Shown: piece by piece, positions 19,584 to 27,434 of the stretch | How positions within the stretch are numbered: position 1 is the stretch's first letter | Layout: every line of letters begins with the position of its first letter | NCBI GenBank assembly: GCA_028871475.1 | Contig: JAGWMZ010000001.1 | Location: 124,001-188,000 of the forward strand | Length of the DNA stretch: 64,000 bases | Direction: 5' to 3' | Origin: Sphingomonadales bacterium | GTDB taxonomy: Bacteria > Pseudomonadota > Alphaproteobacteria > Sphingomonadales > Sphingomonadaceae | The notes under the pieces: model-generated | The model's input: only the letters and a program-made list of their open reading frames with translations | The model's database searches: none | What the model was told of the DNA's origin: nothing | Made by a program: the position numbers and the translations under genes

Positions 19584-20384
19584 TCAGTCCATGCCTGACA
19601 AGCGCGTGGCAATCTCATGCACGATGGGCATCAGCCCACTGACATCGTCGATCACGAAATCGGCTCCGGCGTCCAGCAGCGTCGCCCTTGCCCGTTCGAG
19701 CCGGACAAGCCGTTCCTCCTCGGGCAGGGCGAGATAATCGGTGTGCGACAGGCCCATTTCGTTGCCCGACGCGGCCAGACCCACCGTCCAGCAACCGGCC
19801 TCGCGCCCCTCGATGATGCCCACCGGCGCATCGTCCACCTTGATGCAGGCCCGCGCCGGCCAGATGTCCATCTGGATGAGCGCTGCCCAGGTCATCAGCG
19901 GACTGGGCCGCCCGCTGGGGGTTTCGCCTGCGCAGATCACCACATCGGGCGCATAACCCTGCGCGGCGGCGGCGGGCAGGATCGGCGCCATCATCTCGCG
20001 CGTGTAACCTGTGCCGGAACCGATGCGGATGCCCAACGCGCGCAGATCCTGCGCAACCTGCGCTGCGCCGGGGACGAGCCTGGTGGCGGAGGCGGCGGCC
20101 TCCTGCATGGCGTCTTGCAACCGGGCATAAAGCGCGGCGATGTCCGTCTCATCGGGCAGGCGTCCATGGGCGTCGTGCCACCGCCCCGCCACATCGGGCC
20201 TCGCGAGCACCGCGCGCAGATGGTCGAGCTTGGCCCGGCCCATGTCCGCCCTCGCCTCTTCCGGCAAGAGAAGGACGCCCGCCTCGGCAAAGACCGAGAC
20301 CAGCGCGGCAACCGGCGCCATGCAGCCGAAATCCACCATGGTTCCGGCCCAGTCGAACACCACCGCCTTGACAGGAAAGCTCAT
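19584..20384 (-). CDS. phnX: Phosphonoacetaldehyde hydrolase (phosphonatase)
   Basis: This 266-aa HAD-superfamily enzyme hydrolyses the C-P bond of phosphonoacetaldehyde to acetaldehyde and phosphate. D11 in FDWAGTMVDFG is the nucleophile. K52 in MGRAKLDHLRAV corresponds to the Schiff-base lysine that distinguishes PhnX from other HAD phosphatases. VDDAPVGIIEGREAGCWTVG is the C-terminal HAD motif. The start overlaps the stop of the upstream FAD oxidoreductase gene (ATGA), so the two are coupled. No 2-aminoethylphosphonate transaminase (phnW) is in the window. Confidence 0.88.
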   Translation of the reverse strand: MSFPVKAVVFDWAGTMVDFGCMAPVAALVSVFAEAGVLLLPEEARADMGRAKLDHLRAVLARPDVAGRWHDAHGRLPDETDIAALYARLQDAMQEAAASATRLVPGAAQVAQDLRALGIRIGSGTGYTREMMAPILPAAAAQGYAPDVVICAGETPSGRPSPLMTWAALIQMDIWPARACIKVDDAPVGIIEGREAGCWTVGLAASGNEMGLSHTDYLALPEEERLVRLERARATLLDAGADFVIDDVSGLMPIVHEIATRLSGMD

Positions 20385-21523
20385 GCCATGGCTCCCTGGT
20401 TGAGGCCCGCCAGATCGCCCAGCACCTTTTCGGCAATGCCAAAGCCGGTCGAGGCACCCGTGCCACTGGTCACGATCACCAGACGCACATTGTCCTCCGG
20501 CTCGTCGATCAGGAAGGTGCGATCGGCGGCGACGGCATAGGTCCCCGTCCAACGCTCGATCACCTTGGGCACCGGGCCGCCCAGCGCGCGGACATATTCG
20601 TCGAGAATGTCATCTTCAGCGCTGGCCGGGGCGAAGGGCATCGGCACATCGGCATAATGGTGGCTGTCGCCCACGATCAGGCTGTCGTCAGCCCCCTGTG
20701 CCACGATGAGATGGACGCCATTGTCGAAATGGCGGGGCAGTTCGGCCCGCAGCCGGGCTTCAAGCGCACGCGCCTCGGGCAAAGCGCCATAGCCGCGATA
20801 ACGCACCAGGCCGAGGTCAGACATGATGGCGCCCGGCAGACGCAGCCCGGGGCTGGCCAGCCGCAGCATGGAAAGGCGGCACCGCGTCAGGCCATAGGCG
20901 GCGATCCGTTCGGGATAGAGGGTGGTGAAATCATCGCCCGGGCAGATCACCACTTGTGCTGCCTCCACCTTCCCGCGCGAGGTGATCAGGCGCGGCGGGC
21001 TCACCTCATGCACGGCGGTGCCGGACAGCACCGTCACCCCCATCTGCTCGATCAGAAAGGCGGTGAGGCGGGCAATGGCAAAGCGGGATTCGACGCGGAT
21101 TTCATGCGGGCTGTAAAGGGCGCCGGCCAGATCGCGGCCGCCCAACCCGCCCGATGCGGCGCGAAACGCCTCGGCGGAAAGCAGCTTGCACGCCTCGCCC
21201 ATTTCCGTGGCGAGGAAAGCTTCGATGACGGCCAAGGCCTCCGCCGAACGGGCCGCCAGGTAAAGGCCCTTATGCTCCACGGCGATGTCGGCGCGGGCAG
21301 CCAGTTCCACCCAGATGTCGCGGGTGCGGCGGGCCAGTTGCCAGCTCGTGCCGCGCTCCTGCCCCGTCACAGTGATGAAACCGAAATTGCGGATCGAGGC
21401 GCCGTTGGCGACACGATCCCGCTCGATCAACACCACCCGCAGGCCAGAACGCGCCGCCACAAAAGCGTGGGCAAGGCCCAGAATGCCGCCGCCCACCACT
21501 GCCAGATCATACACGCGTCCCAT
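20381..21523 (-). CDS. FAD-dependent amine oxidase-like oxidoreductase linked to phnX
   Basis: This 380-aa D-amino-acid-oxidase-fold flavoprotein has the ADP-binding GGGILG (residues 11-16), RNFGFITVTGQ near the flavin, and the C-terminal VTSGTGASTGFGIAEKVLGDL. It matches the DAO-type family usually encoded beside phnX in phosphonate clusters (TIGR03364). Members of this kind have been linked to oxidation of N-methylated or modified aminoethylphosphonates to phosphonoacetaldehyde, from memory of the family. Its coupling to phnX makes it the likely supplier of that enzyme's substrate here. It starts 9 bp after the sulfotransferase gene ends. Confidence 0.8.
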   Translation of the reverse strand: MGRVYDLAVVGGGILGLAHAFVAARSGLRVVLIERDRVANGASIRNFGFITVTGQERGTSWQLARRTRDIWVELAARADIAVEHKGLYLAARSAEALAVIEAFLATEMGEACKLLSAEAFRAASGGLGGRDLAGALYSPHEIRVESRFAIARLTAFLIEQMGVTVLSGTAVHEVSPPRLITSRGKVEAAQVVICPGDDFTTLYPERIAAYGLTRCRLSMLRLASPGLRLPGAIMSDLGLVRYRGYGALPEARALEARLRAELPRHFDNGVHLIVAQGADDSLIVGDSHHYADVPMPFAPASAEDDILDEYVRALGGPVPKVIERWTGTYAVAADRTFLIDEPEDNVRLVIVTSGTGASTGFGIAEKVLGDLAGLNQGAMA

Positions 21524-21532
21524 CCGTCCTCC

Positions 21533-23575
21533 CTAGTCGCGCCAATCGCCCAGCGCGCTGCCCAGATGTGTTTTCAGTTCGTCGAGATAGGGTTCAAAGG
21601 CGCGCCACTGGTCCAGCCCGTCGCGGAAGATGGGGCGGCGCACCTGTTCGCTTGAGGGGGTGCGCACCGCGCGCCGGTTCTGGTGAAAGGCAAGGCAGGC
21701 CGGGTCGAAGGGCAGGCCGCAATGGTCGAGCAGGCGGCGCACCTGCGTTTCAAGATCTTCGATCACATCCTCATGGATGACGCGCAGCACCTGGCCCGGC
21801 AGGGCTGCATCCCAATGACGCATGAGATCGAGATAGGTGCGGTAATAGCGCGCAATATCCTCGGCAGAATAGGTAAACTCCTGCCCCTGCGCGAAGAGCT
21901 GCTTCAGATTGGAAAAGCAGCAGGCCATGGGTTCACGCCGTGCGTCAATGATCTTGGCGTTGGGCAGGATCAGCTTGATCAGCCCGATATGGCGGAAATT
22001 GTTGGGCATCTTGTCGATGAAGAAGGGGCGCCCCAGGGCGCGCTGCCCCTGCGTTCCGGCCAGATAGCGCTCGCCAAGGGCGCGGCATTCATCAGGCGTG
22101 AGATCGGCCAGCGAGCCGGGATAGGCCGGATTGTCATAGTCATGCTCGCGCCCTTGCAGGTCGAGCACGATGCGCTGAATGTCGGGCAGTTCCTGCGTAC
22201 CCTCGATGGCGGGATGGCTGGCGAGGATCTGCTCGATCAACGTGGAGCCGGAACGCGGCAGGCCGAGCACAAAGATGGGATCAGGCGCATCCGCCCCCCA
22301 CCCCTTACGCGCAGCAAAAAAGGCCGGGGTGCAGACCTGCTTTTGCAGCCGCGTGTTGGTTTCCAGAATCTCTGGCCGGTACTGGCTGGCGGCACGTTGC
22401 AGCGCATTGCCGCGCGCATAGTGCTGCCACGCCTCGCCCGGTTTCCCTGCATCCTCCAGCCCTTTGCCCAGCGCGAAATTGAGATGGATACGGTCAAACT
22501 CGCTGGTATCGCCCCGTGCCTCGGCCTTGCGCATGGTGGCAATAGCGGCCTCGTCAAAGCGATAGGTCTTGAGATTGGCAAGGCTCCACCAGGCATCGCC
22601 AAAGGCCGGGCGCAGGGTCGCGGCATGGGTATAGGCCGCGATCGCCTCGGGCACCTGCCCCAAAGTCTTGAGCGCATGGCCCAGCCACAGGTGAAGATCG
22701 GCCAGTTGCGCGCGCAGGCCTTCATCTTCGCCCGGCTCGACAGGCAGATCAGCCAGCAAGGCGCGATAAAGCGCAATCGCCTCATCATGCTGGCCCAAGC
22801 CGACGGCGATGGTGGCGGTAAGCCGACGCAGATCCGCATCCTCACCCCGGCGCGCCAGCAAGGGCGCCAGCGCGGCCTGCGCCTCGACATATTTGTGGCG
22901 GCCGATCAGCACCTCGACATATTCCTGCCGCGCGGCATCATGGGCCGGGGCCAGCGTCAGCACGCCCTCATAAAGGATCTCGGCATCGTCGAGCACCTTA
23001 TGCGCCACGCCGATGCGGGCCAGCAAACGCATCGCCTCGGGGTGATCACCCTGCGTTGTGAGAAAACGGCGGATGATCGCCTCGGCCTCATCAAGGTCGC
23101 CATCGGCGAAAAGCGCGGTCGCCTGCACCACCGCCGCCGGCAAGGCGCGCAGCGTGTGGACATGCGCCTCGGCCTTTTGCGCATTCTCCAGGTCACCGCT
23201 CAGCCGATACACGCCAGAAAGCATTCGCCACGCCTGCGGCAAGGCGGGGTTCAGTGCCACAGCGGCAAGCAATTCGTGAATGGCCGCCGGGGCATCGCGC
23301 TGGACGACATGGCACAGTCCGCGTTCCTGATGGGTCAGGCTGAAGCGCGGATGAAGCCGCCCAAGGTCAACCAGAACCGTCAGGGCTTCATCAATCCTCC
23401 CCAGCAGGCGCAGGCTGGTGGCGCGGATCAGCAGAAGATCGCGATGATCGGGGAAAAGTCCCAGCAGTTCCGCCGTGTCGTCCACCACTGCCTCATGCCG
23501 CCCTTCCCCCTGCGCGGCACGCAGCCTGTCGAGAGGGGGTGTCGTGGTGGGGCGAGGCAGAGTGGCAAGAGACAT
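21533..23575 (-). CDS. TPR-repeat sulfotransferase-domain protein
   Basis: This protein has about 680 aa in two parts. Residues 1-400 are helical tetratricopeptide repeats (for example LAPAHDAARQEYVEVLIGR and LGQVPEAIAAYTHAATLRPAFGDAW). The last 240 residues are a sulfotransferase domain, with the PAPS-binding loop LGLPRSGSTLIEQIL near residue 440 and DKMPNNFRHIGLI after it. The start at 23575 (MSLATLPRP) is chosen for protein quality; in-frame starts at 23632 and 23602 exist, and no strong ribosome site decides. Such genes often follow TBDR genes in sphingomonads. The acceptor of the sulfo group is unknown. Confidence 0.85.
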   Translation of the reverse strand: MSLATLPRPTTTPPLDRLRAAQGEGRHEAVVDDTAELLGLFPDHRDLLLIRATSLRLLGRIDEALTVLVDLGRLHPRFSLTHQERGLCHVVQRDAPAAIHELLAAVALNPALPQAWRMLSGVYRLSGDLENAQKAEAHVHTLRALPAAVVQATALFADGDLDEAEAIIRRFLTTQGDHPEAMRLLARIGVAHKVLDDAEILYEGVLTLAPAHDAARQEYVEVLIGRHKYVEAQAALAPLLARRGEDADLRRLTATIAVGLGQHDEAIALYRALLADLPVEPGEDEGLRAQLADLHLWLGHALKTLGQVPEAIAAYTHAATLRPAFGDAWWSLANLKTYRFDEAAIATMRKAEARGDTSEFDRIHLNFALGKGLEDAGKPGEAWQHYARGNALQRAASQYRPEILETNTRLQKQVCTPAFFAARKGWGADAPDPIFVLGLPRSGSTLIEQILASHPAIEGTQELPDIQRIVLDLQGREHDYDNPAYPGSLADLTPDECRALGERYLAGTQGQRALGRPFFIDKMPNNFRHIGLIKLILPNAKIIDARREPMACCFSNLKQLFAQGQEFTYSAEDIARYYRTYLDLMRHWDAALPGQVLRVIHEDVIEDLETQVRRLLDHCGLPFDPACLAFHQNRRAVRTPSSEQVRRPIFRDGLDQWRAFEPYLDELKTHLGSALGDWRD

Positions 23576-23679
23576 GCGGGCATCCGTGGCAGGAGAGAAG
23601 ATCATGGGCGGCTGGCTTGCCCCGCCGCCCATGACAGCATCATGACATTCCGGCCGGAAAGCCCGGCCCCTCAGCCCGC

Positions 23680-26316
23680 TCAGAAGTCGATCGAGGCCTT
23701 GATGCCATAGGTTGCCGGGCGCAGCGGCACCTCAGCCTTGATGAACTGGGCCGAGGAGGTGAAGGTCGAGGCGTGGTTGTTGGTGAGGTTGTCGCCGAAG
23801 AGCGACACCGTCCAATTGTCACACTTAAAGCCGACCTGCGCGTCGAGCAGCGCATAGCCCACCATGTGATAGCGCAGCAGCGTGGTGCCCGGCACCGTCA
23901 CGCCATCGCCCGAAGGATAGGTCGAAGGCTGGTTCCACATTGGCCCGTTGTACGACACGCCGCCACCCACGAACCAGTTCATATGGGTGCCCTGCGCCCA
24001 TTCATAGCGGGCCCGGATGTTGCCCTGCACCTTGGGGCTGTAGGGCGTGGTGCTGCCGATCGAGCCAAAGGGGCTCTGCACGGTCTTGGCCACCCCACCG
24101 GGATAATAGGTGGTGATGCATTGGCCGTAATTGACCGAAGCCTGCACGTTCGACACCAGGCACGGCGAGCTTGACTGCTTGCTGTCGTTATAGGTGCCGC
24201 CGGCCTGCACCGTGAGCCCGTCAAAGGGCCGCGCGACGATCTGCACCTCGGCGCCCTTGATGTGATAGCTGGGGCCATTGGTGGCAAAGCTGGTGTTGCC
24301 AAAGCCGCCCGCCGGGTTGAAGAAGTTGATGATCGCGTTGTTCCAGACCATGTAATAGGCCGAGAGATTGAACTGCACCTTGTGGTTGAGCAGGTCGGTC
24401 TTGAGGCCGATTTCCCAGTTGGTCAGGCTGTCAGGCGAATAGCCGTTGGGGCGGTTGAGCTGGGCCGTGCCGTTCTGGTCGGGCAGGATCAGCTTGGTCG
24501 CGCGGTTGAAGCCACCGGGGCGGAAACCCTGGCTGAAGAGCGCATAGACCATGGTGCGGTCGCGCGGCTTCCACACCAGTTCGGCCTTGCTCTTGAAACC
24601 GTGATAGGTGACGTGATCATTGGCCGCGTCGATGTTGACATTGCCGCTGCCCGCCACCGCGCAGACCGGCACGTTGAGGCAATTGCCGACATAGGTTTCA
24701 AACTGCGAGCCGACCTCATATTCCTTGTAACGGTAATAGCGCGTGCCGCCCGTCAAGGTCAGATTGGGCAGGATGTCGAAATCGGCCGAGCCGAAGAAGG
24801 CAAGCTGGTCATAGCCGCGCTGCGTATCCTCGCCAAAGGCGGTGTTGGCCGGCTGCACCCCCGGCTGATTGGCCGTGCTGCCCGGGAAGGTCTGCACTGA
24901 ACCCGAGCAGACGGGCCCCGAAGTGGTGCAAGACGGAATCGTCTTGTAATCAAAACGCATCACGTCCTGAATGGCGAACTTTTCCCAATAGGCGCCGGCG
25001 ATGACGCGGAAACGCTTGTCCTCGGGGCTCTGAAACCGCAGCTCTTCGCTGTGATGGGTGTTGCGCAGCGTGTCATTCCAATAGGCGACCGGCGAATAAC
25101 AATTGGTCGGCCCCGTGCCCCAGCCCGTCGCGCTGCCGGTGCACTGGTAATACATGCCTCCGCCCGTGCGCGAATAGTTCGAATAATCCTGCTGCTCGGA
25201 GATATGGCGCGTCATATAGGCGCCGGTATAGACGACCTTCCAACCGCCGATCTTGCCATTGAGCGTCCAGGCGGTGTTCCAGTATTTGTCGCTGTTCCAC
25301 TCAGGCACGAAGATCGTGGTCTGCAACGCGCCCAGTTGCTGGAAATCCGATCCCGTGGGATAGGAGGCGGAGGAACCGCGCGCTTCCAGGTTCTGATAGC
25401 TTTCGGCGACCAGCAGGTTCCAGTCAGGCGCGATGTCCCACAGCGCCTCGACGCGGCCACCGGCATATTCCACCGGGTTGAAGTCGTTACGGGCCAGGCT
25501 CTTGTTGCTGTAAAGGCCGCCGTTCGACTGGTTGGCCGTGGTGGGGTTGAAATTATAGGCCACGCTGCCGGAATCGGTGGCACGGCGCGTGAAATTGCTG
25601 GCCACATTGTCGATATAGCCGCCCTGATGGTCGCGATAGAGCACCGCGCGCACCGCCAGCTTGTCCTTGATGACGGGAATGTTGATCATGCCCTGGATCG
25701 AACCATTGGTCGATCCACCCGCCGTGCCGCCAAAGCTGCCTTCGACATGGCCTTCCCATTTGTCGAGCTTGGGCTTGGCGGTGATGTAGCGCACCGCACC
25801 CGCCTCGGCGCCGCCGCCAAACAGCGTGCCCTGCGGACCTTCGAGCACTTCGACGCGCTCGATGTCGGCCACATAGACATCGGCGTTGCGCGCCGGGAAC
25901 TGCATCGACTGGTCATCGAGATAGAGCGCGACATTGGGGAAAGGCGCGATCGTGCCCGAGGACTGGTTGCCGGCAAAGCCGGTGGACAGGCCGCGCATGA
26001 AGATGGCGCCCTGGCCCGGACCGTTGCTGGAGAAGGTGACGTTGGGCGTATATTTCAGCAGATCGTTGAAATTGCTGACGTTAAGCTGCGAGAGCGTGCC
26101 GCCCGACAGCGCCTGCAGCGTCATCGGCACTGACTGGATCGATTCACTGCGACGCGTGGCGGTCACCACAATGTCGCCCTGTGGCGCGGGGGCATCCGTG
26201 GCGGGCGCGGCAGGGGCAGTGGGCGCATCAGCGGCATGAGCCTGAAGGCCCGTCAGCGCAAGACCTGCGCAAGACAGCAGAAGCCCGGATTTGAGCATGG
26301 TGAAACGGATGGTCAT
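23680..26316 (-). CDS. TonB-dependent receptor (third), organophosphorus locus
   Basis: This 878-aa receptor has a signal peptide (ending LQAHAAD, about residue 29), a TonB box (DIVVTATRRSESIQSVP), plug-domain motifs FMRGLS and VEVLEGPQGTLFGGGAEAGAVRYIT, and a barrel ending in the aromatic IKASIDF. GAGGG precedes the ATG. It heads a leftward unit with the TPR-sulfotransferase, FAD oxidoreductase and phnX, and is divergent from a lysR gene. The natural ligand may be a phosphonate- or phospholipid-derived compound, by context only. Confidence 0.88.
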   Translation of the reverse strand: MTIRFTMLKSGLLLSCAGLALTGLQAHAADAPTAPAAPATDAPAPQGDIVVTATRRSESIQSVPMTLQALSGGTLSQLNVSNFNDLLKYTPNVTFSSNGPGQGAIFMRGLSTGFAGNQSSGTIAPFPNVALYLDDQSMQFPARNADVYVADIERVEVLEGPQGTLFGGGAEAGAVRYITAKPKLDKWEGHVEGSFGGTAGGSTNGSIQGMINIPVIKDKLAVRAVLYRDHQGGYIDNVASNFTRRATDSGSVAYNFNPTTANQSNGGLYSNKSLARNDFNPVEYAGGRVEALWDIAPDWNLLVAESYQNLEARGSSASYPTGSDFQQLGALQTTIFVPEWNSDKYWNTAWTLNGKIGGWKVVYTGAYMTRHISEQQDYSNYSRTGGGMYYQCTGSATGWGTGPTNCYSPVAYWNDTLRNTHHSEELRFQSPEDKRFRVIAGAYWEKFAIQDVMRFDYKTIPSCTTSGPVCSGSVQTFPGSTANQPGVQPANTAFGEDTQRGYDQLAFFGSADFDILPNLTLTGGTRYYRYKEYEVGSQFETYVGNCLNVPVCAVAGSGNVNIDAANDHVTYHGFKSKAELVWKPRDRTMVYALFSQGFRPGGFNRATKLILPDQNGTAQLNRPNGYSPDSLTNWEIGLKTDLLNHKVQFNLSAYYMVWNNAIINFFNPAGGFGNTSFATNGPSYHIKGAEVQIVARPFDGLTVQAGGTYNDSKQSSSPCLVSNVQASVNYGQCITTYYPGGVAKTVQSPFGSIGSTTPYSPKVQGNIRARYEWAQGTHMNWFVGGGVSYNGPMWNQPSTYPSGDGVTVPGTTLLRYHMVGYALLDAQVGFKCDNWTVSLFGDNLTNNHASTFTSSAQFIKAEVPLRPATYGIKASIDF

Positions 26317-26418
26317 AGAGCCCTCACAAGAACAGGACGATGCAATGCATGGCGGCGCATCTGGCTGCGAAAGCCGGCGCCGGGAGATGGCGCGTCTTTG
26401 TCAAAAGCGGGGGCGGGC

Positions 26419-26435
26419 GGCCAATATATATGGCC
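26419..26435. promoter_or_regulatory. Palindrome GGCCA-N7-TGGCC, candidate LysR site
   Basis: Perfect 5-bp arms flank ATATATA in the 230-bp divergent region between the TBDR and lysR genes, about 100 bp from the receptor start and 110 bp from lysR. This size and symmetry suit a LysR-type recognition site. Confidence 0.45.
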
Positions 26436-26444
26436 AAACCTCTG

Positions 26445-26461
26445 TATAGGCAGGATCTATA
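26445..26461. promoter_or_regulatory. Palindrome TATAG-N7-CTATA, candidate LysR site
   Basis: Perfect arms at 26445-26449 and 26457-26461 have the same 7-bp spacing as the neighbouring palindrome, 26 bp away. Two boxes about 2.5 helical turns apart match the recognition-plus-activation site layout of LysR regulators. Confidence 0.45.
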
Positions 26462-26546
26462 AAATGCCGCGCCGCAGCGCCAGGGTCATCCACCTGTCAC
26501 AATTCAGGGCTAAAAAACCCATAGGATTCAAGGCAGGGCGTTATAC

Positions 26547-27434
26547 ATGGGCGTGGTCAATCACCAGCATTTGCGGGCCTTTCACGCCGTGGCCAGCGAA
26601 GGCAGCTTCAGCCGGGCCGCGCGGCGGCTCAACATCTCGCAGCCCACGCTTTCCCAGCAAGTCAAGGCGTTGGAAACGCGGCATCATGCGCAATTGTTCG
26701 AAGGCCGCCGCCGCCCCCTGCAACTGACGCCGATCGGCTATGAATTGTTACAGTTAACCCGTCGCATGTTCGCCACCGCCGAGGAGATCGACACGTTGCT
26801 CGACGAAAGAAGCGGCGGCGAACACCATCGCCTGCGCCTCGTTTCGGATTCCCCGGTCCATTCGGTGCGTCTCGCGCAGACCGCGATGCACCATGTCAGC
26901 GGCCTTGAGGTCGAGGTACAGATCGACAATTCCAGCAACACGCTGGCCCGCCTGCTCGATGCCCGTGCCGATATTGCCATCATCAGCGACCCGCAGATCG
27001 ACCCGCGCCTGTTCTACCGCCCGCTCTTCGTCGATGCGCTCTCGGTCGTGGTCTCTTCCTCCCACCCGCTGGCCGGGGCGGATGTCTTCCCGCTCGAACG
27101 GATCGGGCAGGAATGCTTATTGACGCGCGAAACCTCGTCCAAGACACGGGGCGCAATGGACAGCCTGCTCAACGCCAATGACATCGTGCCCGCGCGGCGC
27201 ATCGAACTGCACAGCCGCGAAACCATTCGCGAAGCGGTCGCGCTCAACCTTGGCATCAGCCTGTTCTTCGCCAGCGAATGCCCGCCTGACACCCGGTTGC
27301 GCGCCATCCGCCCCGATGCCCAGCCCGACACCACCCTGCTCACCAGCTATTTCGTCTGCCGCAGCGAACAACGCCGCTCCGCCCTGATGCGCATGATGCT
27401 TCAGGCCGTGGACCGGATGGTCGCAGCGGCATGA
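26547..27434 (+). CDS. LysR-type regulator of the organophosphorus locus
   Basis: This 295-aa protein has an N-terminal HTH (GSFSRAARRLNISQPTLSQQVKALETRH, residues 19-46) and a substrate-binding domain (VEVQIDNSSNTLARLLDARADIAIIS). It resembles LysR regulators found with 2-aminoethylphosphonate genes. It is divergent from the TBDR-sulfotransferase-FAD-phnX unit, and its stop overlaps the start of the phospholipase C gene (ATGA at 27431-27434). It therefore lies in one operon with that gene while facing the other, and is the probable regulator of both. Effector unknown. Confidence 0.87.
   Translation: MGVVNHQHLRAFHAVASEGSFSRAARRLNISQPTLSQQVKALETRHHAQLFEGRRRPLQLTPIGYELLQLTRRMFATAEEIDTLLDERSGGEHHRLRLVSDSPVHSVRLAQTAMHHVSGLEVEVQIDNSSNTLARLLDARADIAIISDPQIDPRLFYRPLFVDALSVVVSSSHPLAGADVFPLERIGQECLLTRETSSKTRGAMDSLLNANDIVPARRIELHSRETIREAVALNLGISLFFASECPPDTRLRAIRPDAQPDTTLLTSYFVCRSEQRRSALMRMMLQAVDRMVAAA

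Noticed and set aside
21683..23710. 675-codon rightward open frame opposite the TPR-sulfotransferase gene
   Set aside because: No motifs or ribosome site are seen; the opposite strand carries the PAPS-binding loop and TPRs.
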